From an uncultured Lachnospiraceae bacterium (GTDB lineage: Bacteria > Bacillota > Clostridia > Lachnospirales > Lachnospiraceae): DNA of 6,733 nt. The stretch covers positions 1-6,733 of the forward strand of contig CACZQX010000210.1 in the NCBI GenBank assembly GCA_902783445.1, in the 5' to 3' direction. The notes under the pieces were generated by a model. It had not been told where the DNA came from. It did no database searches and saw only the letters and a program-made list of their open reading frames with translations. Positions 1 to 5,233 of this stretch are shown here, in pieces (positions within the stretch are counted from its first letter, which is position 1; each line of letters starts with the position of its first letter). A program made the translations under genes and the position numbers.

Positions 1-1701
1 GAAGATGTAAGAAACAAACGTATAGAGCTTGGTGTGGAAGAAGCATGGGAAGGAGTTCATGTCAGCGGAACAAAAGACAGAAACTACTACTTCTCCACAT
101 ATAATGCAAAAGATGAGAGTCCTGTATCGGATTCCAAAAAGAAAGTAATGATTCTTGGCGGCGGTCCTAACCGTATCGGCCAGGGTATCGAATTTGACTA
201 TTGTTGCGTACATGCGGCAATTGCTCTTAAGAAACTAGGCTTTGAAACAATCATTGTTAACTGTAACCCTGAAACGGTTTCAACAGACTATGATACATCG
301 GACAAGCTTTATTTCGAGCCTCTAACACTTGAAGATGTACTCAGTATTTATCATAAAGAGAATCCGGTAGGAGTTATTGCGCAATTTGGTGGACAGACAC
401 CGCTTAACCTTGCGGCAGAGCTTAAAAAATACGGAGTTAACATTCTTGGTACTACTCCGGAAGTTATTGATATGGCCGAAGACAGAGATCTCTTCCGCGC
501 AATGATGGATAAGCTTGAAATTCCTATGCCTGAAGCAGGCATGGCCATTGATGTTGTAGGTGCTTTGGCTATTGCCGAAAGAATCGGCTATCCGGTAATG
601 GTAAGACCGTCATATGTACTTGGCGGCCGCGGTATGGAAGTTGTACACACTCCTGATCAGCTTAAAGAATATATGGCGGCAGCAGTCGGTGTAACACCTG
701 ACAGACCTATTCTTATCGACCGTTTCTTAAAACACGCTCTTGAGTGTGAGGCGGATGCTATTAGTGACGGAGAACATGCTTTTGTACCTGCGGTAATGGA
801 ACATATCGAGCTTGCGGGTATTCATTCCGGTGACTCGGCTTGTATTTTACCGTCAAAGAATATATCAAAGAAACATTTGGATACAATCAAGGAATATACA
901 AGAAAAATTGCCGTAGAGATGAATGTTCAAGGTCTTATGAACATGCAGTATGCAATTGAAAACGATACGGTTTATGTTTTGGAAGCAAACCCGAGAGCAT
1001 CAAGAACCGTGCCTTTGGTTTCGAAAGTATGCAATATTCAGATGGTTCAGATAGCTACTCAGATTATGACAAGAGAGTTTACCGGTGAAAAATCACCTGT
1101 GCCTGAACTTAAAGAGAAACAGTATAATCACTGCGGTGTTAAGGAAGCGGTATTCCCATTTAATATGTTCCCTGAAGTGGATCCGGTACTCGGACCTGAA
1201 ATGCGTTCAACCGGTGAGGTTTTGGGCCTTGCACCAAACTTCGGCGAAGCATTTTTCAAAGCTCAGGAAGCTACACAGACGGTTATCCCTCAGGAAGGTA
1301 CCGTGCTTTTCAGCGTTAATGATGAGTCAAAACCTGAACTTGTTGATATTGCAAAAGAATACAATGCTTTGGGATTTAGAATCCTTGCAACGGGCAGAAC
1401 ATACGAAATGATAAAGGATGCGGGTATCCCGGCTGAAAAAATATTTAAAATGCAGGAAGGCAGACCAAATATTGTGGATGCTCTTACAAATAAGCAGATT
1501 CAGCTTGTTATTAACACACCTGCAGGTGTAAACAAAGTCTTTGATGATAGCTATATAAGAAAAACAGCCGTTAAAAACCGTGTACCGTATTTTACAACCA
1601 TGGCAGCGGCCAGAGCGGCAGCGGAAGGCCTTAAGGTTGTTAAACAGGAAGGAATAATCGGTGTTAAATCTCTTCAGGAGATTCATGCCGAGATAAAATA
1701 G
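1..1701 (+). CDS. carB: Carbamoyl-phosphate synthase large subunit, C-terminal half (5' partial)
   Basis: The large subunit makes carbamoyl phosphate from bicarbonate, ATP and glutamine-derived ammonia, for pyrimidine and arginine synthesis in the cytoplasm. The frame is open from base 1, so the gene enters from the left; 566 residues remain of a family usually near 1,070. Visible residues 49-433 are the second (carbamate-phosphorylating) ATP-grasp half: GGGPNRIGQGIEFDYCCVHA, the NCNPETVSTDYDTSD block, RPSYVLGGRGMEVV, and MQYAIEN followed by LEANPRASRTVP, which keeps the Gln, Glu and Asn equivalent to E. coli Q829, E841 and N843. From about residue 434 comes the MGS-like allosteric domain, with ATGRT, KMQEGRPN and VINTPAG. 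Counterparts of the E. coli UMP-site residues T974, T977, K993 and N1015 are kept, while the T1017 position appears to be Pro. It ends SLQEIHAEIK, TAG at 1699-1701, one base before the next start. The GTG at 34 is internal. Identity is very secure. Confidence 0.97.
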   Translation, partial: EDVRNKRIELGVEEAWEGVHVSGTKDRNYYFSTYNAKDESPVSDSKKKVMILGGGPNRIGQGIEFDYCCVHAAIALKKLGFETIIVNCNPETVSTDYDTSDKLYFEPLTLEDVLSIYHKENPVGVIAQFGGQTPLNLAAELKKYGVNILGTTPEVIDMAEDRDLFRAMMDKLEIPMPEAGMAIDVVGALAIAERIGYPVMVRPSYVLGGRGMEVVHTPDQLKEYMAAAVGVTPDRPILIDRFLKHALECEADAISDGEHAFVPAVMEHIELAGIHSGDSACILPSKNISKKHLDTIKEYTRKIAVEMNVQGLMNMQYAIENDTVYVLEANPRASRTVPLVSKVCNIQMVQIATQIMTREFTGEKSPVPELKEKQYNHCGVKEAVFPFNMFPEVDPVLGPEMRSTGEVLGLAPNFGEAFFKAQEATQTVIPQEGTVLFSVNDESKPELVDIAKEYNALGFRILATGRTYEMIKDAGIPAEKIFKMQEGRPNIVDALTNKQIQLVINTPAGVNKVFDDSYIRKTAVKNRVPYFTTMAAARAAAEGLKVVKQEGIIGVKSLQEIHAEIK

Positions 1702-1702
1702 G

Positions 1703-2695
1703 ATGACAGTAGACGAAATAAAAAACGAAGTGGCCAATTGTGGCAGACAACTCCTAAAATTGGGACTTGTTGCCAGAACCTGGGGAAATATCAGTATAAG
1801 AGTAGATGAAAATACAATGGCAATTTCCCCAAGCGGCTTGGCTTATGATAATATGACCGGCGAAGATGTTCCTTTGCTGAATATAGAAAACGGGAGCTTT
1901 GAGGGAAAAAGAAAGCCATCAAGCGAAATGAAAATCCATATTGCGGCAATGAAAGTATTTGCTGATGTGAATTTTTGCATTCACACCCATCAAATCTTTG
2001 CTACGGCAGTGGGACTTGAAAAATATCACAGCCTTAAAATGTCGGATGAAGATGCGCGAATCCTTGGGAAAATTGAGATAGCCGAATATGCATCTCCGGG
2101 AACAGACGAACTTGCGGATAATGTGGAGAAAGCCTTAAAGGACGGCGCAAAGGTGGTTTTGATGCGTTCCCACGGAGTTTTGATTTGCGCAAAAGACAAA
2201 GAAGAAGCTATTAATATGGCTGTATCTTTGGAGAAAGTTTGCAAACAAAATGTTGAAGAATTTATCGGAGATACAAAAGAGACGGATTTGTCAAAGGACA
2301 AACTTGCCAAATCCTTGCGTGGAGATTTGTCGGAATTTAAAAATCTCCTTACTTTTTCTAATCCTCAGCTTTTAAAGCTTTCAAAAACATCCGGCTTTAA
2401 TGCGCAGCTGGATGACATGGCTCAAATGCTTGGAAGAAGACTTGAAAGTTGCCCTCTTGATACAAAAGCCATAAAAGTGATGCTTGATAAAACGGATGCC
2501 ACAATGGTTGAAGACTTTGGCTGTATATTAAAAGCTAAAGAAGCCGATGATGCAACAGCCTTGAAAATGCTTATTGAAAAGGCGGCCATTTGCAAGGCTT
2601 ATACGGATGCAAAAGCCATAAGTTTGGAACTTGATAAAGATGATTGCGAAGCAATGAGAAAATTTTATTTGGAAAGCTATTCCAAAAGAAAATAA
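1703..2695 (+). CDS. Class II aldolase/adducin family protein with extra C-terminal domain
   Basis: The first 190 residues or so are a zinc-dependent class II aldolase domain (FucA, RhaD and AraD superfamily), which typically cleaves or epimerises phosphorylated sugars in the cytoplasm. Seen in order: TWGNIS (26-31, phosphate-binding loop), SPSG (42-45), KPSSE with catalytic-type E75, HTH with H94 and H96, and SHG with H157. The spacing E75/H94/H96/H157 matches E. coli FucA E73/H92/H94/H155, so the zinc site looks intact. The protein has 330 residues, against about 215 for a single-domain member; residues 200-330 include LDDMAQMLG (237-244 region) and a segment at 271-300 resembling the H157 region but without the His. 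The ATG at 1703 is needed to include the N-terminal helix before TWGNIS. It has no good ribosome-binding site (AGGAG at 1676-1680 is over 20 bases away) and follows the carB stop by one base, so coupled translation is likely. Substrate cannot be told from sequence; family confidence is high. Confidence 0.9.
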   Translation: MTVDEIKNEVANCGRQLLKLGLVARTWGNISIRVDENTMAISPSGLAYDNMTGEDVPLLNIENGSFEGKRKPSSEMKIHIAAMKVFADVNFCIHTHQIFATAVGLEKYHSLKMSDEDARILGKIEIAEYASPGTDELADNVEKALKDGAKVVLMRSHGVLICAKDKEEAINMAVSLEKVCKQNVEEFIGDTKETDLSKDKLAKSLRGDLSEFKNLLTFSNPQLLKLSKTSGFNAQLDDMAQMLGRRLESCPLDTKAIKVMLDKTDATMVEDFGCILKAKEADDATALKMLIEKAAICKAYTDAKAISLELDKDDCEAMRKFYLESYSKRK

Positions 2696-2696
2696 T

Positions 2697-2722
2697 AAAA
2701 AGCAGGTTTTAACCTGCTTTTT
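2697..2722. terminator. Bidirectional intrinsic terminator between converging genes
   Basis: AGCAGGT (2701-2707) pairs with ACCTGCT (2712-2718) around a four-base loop. The stem can extend by A-T pairs between 2697-2700 and 2719-2722. On the plus strand the stem is followed by a T run (2718-2723); on the minus strand the complement of the A-rich 2693-2700 stretch supplies the T run. It lies directly between the aldolase stop (2693-2695) and the acetyltransferase stop (2725-2727), so it can end both transcripts. Confidence 0.9.
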
Positions 2723-2724
2723 TA

Positions 2725-3483
2725 TTATTCTTTCGGTCTCAATACCACATTTTGGATTTCGTTAATCAACTCAAATCCCATGCTTTCGTACAAAAGTTTT
2801 CCCGTAGGAGAAGCTTGAAGGCTTGCGTATTTTGCGCCGGATGCTTTTGCATCCAAAAGAGCCTTTGCAATAAGATTTCTTGCTATGCCTTTTCTTTGAT
2901 ATTCGGGAAGAACGGATACTTCGTGTATTCCCAAAACACCGTCTTTAAGATAAGTAAGAGTGGTTCCCACCATTTTGCCGTCCTCATAATAGGCATAAAA
3001 TTTGGCATTATCGTCATTTGCATTCATCATGGCAAAGAAACATTCGTCTTCATATGGTTTGTCAAAAGCTTTTGCCACAACCTCCGACCAGCTTTTAAGC
3101 TCATCTTTTGTAATTAATTTGATAGAGGAGCTGTCATAATTTGCATTAAAATCCTCTAACTTGATATTCATTCCGCTTTGAGTAAACAAGAGCATAAAAC
3201 CGTTTTTAACCAAAAGCTTGTCAAAAAAGGCATTTTCATCGTTCCTTTCATAGCAAAGAAGAAATGGGTAGCCATCTTTGACTTTTGATTTGATTTCATC
3301 CAAAGATTTTAAAAACTCTTCTTCGCAAGTGTCGTGAAAATAATATCTGTTGTACCAAAAGCCAACGGATTTGTATGTTTCCATACCACTCTCGGACTTT
3401 GAAACAAAACCGTCGCAGCCTTTTGCGCAAAGCTCGCAACTGTCCAAGATTGTTACAATAGGTAAATCCTTGTAATTTGCCAT
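2725..3483 (-). CDS. GNAT family N-acetyltransferase with Cys-rich N-terminal region
   Basis: The C-terminal part of this 252-residue protein is a GNAT fold, which transfers an acetyl group from acetyl-CoA to an amine. Seen: a beta strand and loop MVGTTLTYLKDGVLGI (171-186), motif A VLPEYQRKGIARNLI (191-205) carrying the acetyl-CoA pyrophosphate loop Q-R-K-G-I-A (196-201), and motif B with LQASPTGKLLYESMGFE (222-238), including Y232 and the usual MGF turn. The first 110 residues have no motif I recognise; they hold C16, C19 and C23 (CxxCxxxC) plus H50 and C53, which might bind a metal or be redox-active (inference). The ATG at 3481-3483 has a good ribosome-binding site, GGAGG at 3489-3493, five bases upstream. 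The gene lies downstream of the DUF1846 gene on the same strand but a strong terminator separates them, and it converges on the aldolase gene. Substrate unknown; family secure. Confidence 0.9.
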   Translation of the reverse strand: MANYKDLPIVTILDSCELCAKGCDGFVSKSESGMETYKSVGFWYNRYYFHDTCEEEFLKSLDEIKSKVKDGYPFLLCYERNDENAFFDKLLVKNGFMLLFTQSGMNIKLEDFNANYDSSSIKLITKDELKSWSEVVAKAFDKPYEDECFFAMMNANDDNAKFYAYYEDGKMVGTTLTYLKDGVLGIHEVSVLPEYQRKGIARNLIAKALLDAKASGAKYASLQASPTGKLLYESMGFELINEIQNVVLRPKE

Positions 3484-3494
3484 TTTAACCTCCG

Positions 3495-3523
3495 ATTATA
3501 ATAATATACATGTTTTATAACAA
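3495..3523 (-). promoter_or_regulatory. Possible promoter for the acetyltransferase gene
   Basis: Read on the minus strand, TTGTTA (3518-3523) and a consensus TATAAT (3495-3500) are separated by exactly 17 bases. The difficulty is that the expected transcription start, about seven bases beyond the -10, falls near 3488, inside or next to the ribosome-binding site at 3489-3493, leaving almost no leader. Either the mRNA is nearly leaderless, or an upstream AT-rich hexamer such as TATATT (3503-3508) is the real -10. The stretch is AT-rich, so chance matches are easy. Confidence 0.35.
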
Positions 3524-3548
3524 AAACAGCCACAAAATGTGGCTGTTT
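3511..3548 (-). terminator. Intrinsic terminator after the DUF1846 gene
   Basis: An 11-bp perfect stem, AAACAGCCACA (3524-3534) with TGTGGCTGTTT (3538-3548), closes a three-base loop. On the minus strand it begins three bases after the DUF1846 stop codon (3552-3554) and is followed by TTTTTGTT, a U-rich tract. On the plus strand no T run follows, so termination should be one-directional. It insulates the DUF1846 transcript from the acetyltransferase gene 68 bases downstream. Confidence 0.9.
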
Positions 3549-3551
3549 AAA

Positions 3552-5036
3552 TTATCTGTGATAAAGTTTCTTTGTTTGATATACAGGTTCGCATGTCAAA
3601 TTAACGCCAAGTTTTCTGAACACATTTGAATCAACCTGTGAAAGAATAACGCTTGAGTGAACTTCGCAACCTTCCAACTTTTCGATTTGCTGCATAGCAA
3701 GCTCTGCATTTGGGTCTGTTGCAGCACAAATTGAAAGAGCAATCAAAAGCTCGTCTGTATGAAGTCTCGGATTGTGATTGCCGAGATGATTAACCTTTAA
3801 ATCCTGTATAGGCTCAATAATTTTAGGTGAAATAAGCTCAACGGAATCATCGATTCCCGCAAGTACTTTAAGTGCATTCAAAAGCATAGCGGAACTTGCG
3901 CCAAGTAGAGAACTTGTTTTGCCCGTAACGATTTGGCCCGACGGAAGCTCGATTGCAACCGCAGGGTCGCCCGTAAGTTCGGCTTTTGTATTGGCTGCCG
4001 CAATAACCGGACGATCTGAAATGGAAATGCCTGCCTGCTGCATGAGGATTTCCAGTTTGGCTATTTGCTCGTTATCGGCATCACCTTGGCGGCTTTGACA
4101 CATAATGGCGTAGTATCTTCTGATTATCTCTTGTTTTGACGCATTTGAAACAGCATCATCATCAATAATGCAATTGCCGGCCATATTAACACCCATATCT
4201 GTTGGAGATTTGTATGGTGAACTGCCCAGGAGCTGTTCAAACATAGCATTCAAAACAGGGAAGACTTCAACGTCACGATTGTAGTTAACGGCCATTTTTC
4301 CGTAAGCTTCCAAGTGGAAAGGATCAATCATATTGACATCGTTTAAGTCTGCCGTTGCCGCTTCGTAGGCAAGATTAACCGGGTGCTTAAGAGGAATGTT
4401 CCAAATAGGAAATGTTTCGAATTTAGCATATCCTGATTTGATTCCGCGTTTATTATCATGATAAACCTGAGAAAGGCATGTGGCCATTTTGCCGCTGCCC
4501 GGACCCGGGGCGGTAATAACCACAAGTTTTCTTGATGTTTCTACATATTCATTTTTGCCGAAACCTTCATCGCTTATAATATAAGGAATGTTTGAAGGAT
4601 ATCCGGCTATAGGATAGTGACGATATACTTTGAGTCCCAAAGACTCGAGTTTTTTCTTGTATGCTTCGATACGAGGAGCATCGGTATATCTTGTTATAAC
4701 AACGCTGCCCACAAAAAGACCGTATTCCCTGAAAGCATCAATAAGTCTTAGCACGTCGGTATCATATGTGATCCCCAAATCGCCTCTGACCTTGTTTTTT
4801 TCTATATCGCCGGAATTAATAACGATAACTATTTCCGCTTCGTCCTTTAATTGAACAAGCATATTTATTTTACTGTCGGGTTTAAAGCCCGGAAGAACTC
4901 TTGAAGCGTGAAAATCATCAAAAAGTTTTCCGCCGAATTCCAAATAGAGCTTACCTCCGAACTGACCGATTCTTTCTTTAATGTGTTCTGACTGCATTTT
5001 AAGGTATTTGTCATTATCAAAACCAATTATATTCAT
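3552..5036 (-). CDS. UPF0371/DUF1846 family protein of unknown function
   Basis: This 494-residue protein matches the conserved UPF0371 (DUF1846) family, whose usual length is about 490-500. Recognisable blocks: N-terminal IGFD followed by ERIGQFGGKLYLEFGGKLFDD (22-42 region) and HASRVLPGF (43-51); TAPGPGSGKMATCLSQ (175-190), a glycine-rich loop with GPGSGK resembling a nucleotide-binding P-loop; AKFETFPIWNIPLKHPVNLA (204-223) and ATADLNDVNMIDPFHLEAYG (227-246); and NHNPRLHTDELLIALSICAA (420-439). Structures exist for family members, but I know of no established reaction; nucleotide binding is inference from the loop. No signal peptide or membrane segment is evident, so it should be cytoplasmic. 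I chose ATG 5034-5036 rather than the in-frame TTG at 5112-5114: it gives the family N-terminus and has GGAGGA at 5041-5046, whereas the extra 26 codons lie in a folded leader. It has its own promoter and terminator, so it is probably monocistronic. Confidence 0.95.
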   Translation of the reverse strand: MNIIGFDNDKYLKMQSEHIKERIGQFGGKLYLEFGGKLFDDFHASRVLPGFKPDSKINMLVQLKDEAEIVIVINSGDIEKNKVRGDLGITYDTDVLRLIDAFREYGLFVGSVVITRYTDAPRIEAYKKKLESLGLKVYRHYPIAGYPSNIPYIISDEGFGKNEYVETSRKLVVITAPGPGSGKMATCLSQVYHDNKRGIKSGYAKFETFPIWNIPLKHPVNLAYEAATADLNDVNMIDPFHLEAYGKMAVNYNRDVEVFPVLNAMFEQLLGSSPYKSPTDMGVNMAGNCIIDDDAVSNASKQEIIRRYYAIMCQSRQGDADNEQIAKLEILMQQAGISISDRPVIAAANTKAELTGDPAVAIELPSGQIVTGKTSSLLGASSAMLLNALKVLAGIDDSVELISPKIIEPIQDLKVNHLGNHNPRLHTDELLIALSICAATDPNAELAMQQIEKLEGCEVHSSVILSQVDSNVFRKLGVNLTCEPVYQTKKLYHR

Positions 5037-5040
5037 ATAT

Positions 5041-5046
5041 TCCTCC
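5041..5046 (-). promoter_or_regulatory. Ribosome-binding site that decides the DUF1846 start
   Basis: On the minus strand GGAGGA stands four bases before the ATG at 5034-5036. No comparable site precedes the in-frame TTG at 5112-5114, which would also lie within a few bases of the predicted transcription start. This supports the 494-residue protein. Confidence 0.85.
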
Positions 5047-5051
5047 ATGAA

Positions 5052-5105
5052 GGCTTTAAACAAAAGTTTGGCTGCCAACCCACCGTTGCCAGCCATATTA
5101 AAGCC
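5052..5105 (-). promoter_or_regulatory. Two-tier stem-loop in the DUF1846 mRNA leader (candidate cis-regulatory RNA)
   Basis: Read as minus-strand RNA, an outer 8-bp perfect stem pairs GGCUUUAA (5105-5098) with UUAAAGCC (5059-5052). Inside it, GGCUGGCAAC (5094-5085) pairs with GUUGGCAGCC (5079-5070), giving 5 bp, one G-G mismatch and 4 bp around the loop GGUGG. The junction is asymmetric: three bases on the 5' side (5095-5097) and ten on the 3' side (5060-5069). The structure starts about 12 bases after the predicted transcription start and ends five bases before the ribosome-binding site, so it fills most of the leader. No U tract follows, so it is not a terminator. The pairing is directly visible; a regulatory role is inference. 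I could not match it to a riboswitch class I know. Confidence 0.6.
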
Positions 5106-5124
5106 GATTACCAATCTATCTAAC

Positions 5125-5133
5125 AGTATAGCA
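5125..5133 (-). promoter_or_regulatory. Extended -10 promoter of the DUF1846 gene
   Basis: On the minus strand TGC (5133-5131) precedes TATACT (5130-5125), an extended -10 element with five of six consensus bases. No convincing -35 hexamer lies 16-18 bases upstream, which is common for extended -10 promoters. The expected transcription start is near 5118, giving a leader of about 80 bases that holds the stem-loop and ribosome-binding site. Confidence 0.6.
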
Positions 5134-5168
5134 TATAGCTTTTAAAATGGGTAGAAAAAATAAAGGGC

Positions 5169-5200
5169 TTGTGGAAAAAAGTTATTATATGATGTATAAT
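5169..5200 (+). promoter_or_regulatory. Probable promoter of the P-type ATPase gene
   Basis: A perfect TATAAT lies at 5195-5200, 33 bases before the ATPase ATG. The best -35-like hexamer, TTGTGG (5169-5174), is 20 bases upstream, longer than ideal, so the -35 is doubtful. Transcription would start near 5207, leaving a leader of about 27 bases. The -10 is covered by an inverted repeat (separate entry). Confidence 0.5.
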
Positions 5201-5202
5201 AA
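5182..5202. repeat. Inverted repeat over the ATPase -10 element (possible operator)
   Basis: TTATTATA (5182-5189) and TATAATAA (5195-5202) are perfect 8-bp arms separated by TGATG. The right arm contains the -10 hexamer, the position expected for a repressor operator. Both arms are only A and T, so chance symmetry is possible. It does not match a regulator box I can name with confidence. Confidence 0.45.
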
Positions 5203-5233
5203 ACGTTAAATTTGATAAAAGGTGGTTTATTGT

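Noticed and set aside
34..36. GTG as the start of carB
   Set aside because: The frame is open to base 1 and the protein is the second half of a much larger subunit, so this GTG is an internal valine.
1085..1411. 108-codon plus-strand open frame inside carB
   Set aside because: It overlaps highly conserved carB codons in another frame and its translation shows no recognisable motif.
1327..1737. 136-codon minus-strand open frame across the carB/aldolase junction
   Set aside because: Antisense shadow of two secure genes; its Cys- and Phe-rich translation has no domain.
2697..2722. Palindrome considered as a repetitive element or operator
   Set aside because: Its position between two converging stop codons and the T runs on both strands fit a shared terminator.
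4343..4525. 60-codon minus-strand open frame within the DUF1846 gene
   Set aside because: Out-of-frame shadow of the conserved P-loop-like region, with no ribosome-binding site noted.
5060..5096. GNGGL-type peptide in the DUF1846 leader resembling the glycogen phosphorylase GNGGLG motif
   Set aside because: The match is only about five residues with nothing phosphorylase-like around it, and the bases are better explained by the hairpin.
5037..5114. 26-codon in-frame N-terminal extension of the DUF1846 gene starting at TTG 5112-5114
   Set aside because: The family N-terminus begins at the ATG at 5034-5036, which has a strong GGAGGA site. The TTG would lie about four bases from the predicted transcription start with no ribosome-binding site, and the extension coincides with the folded leader.
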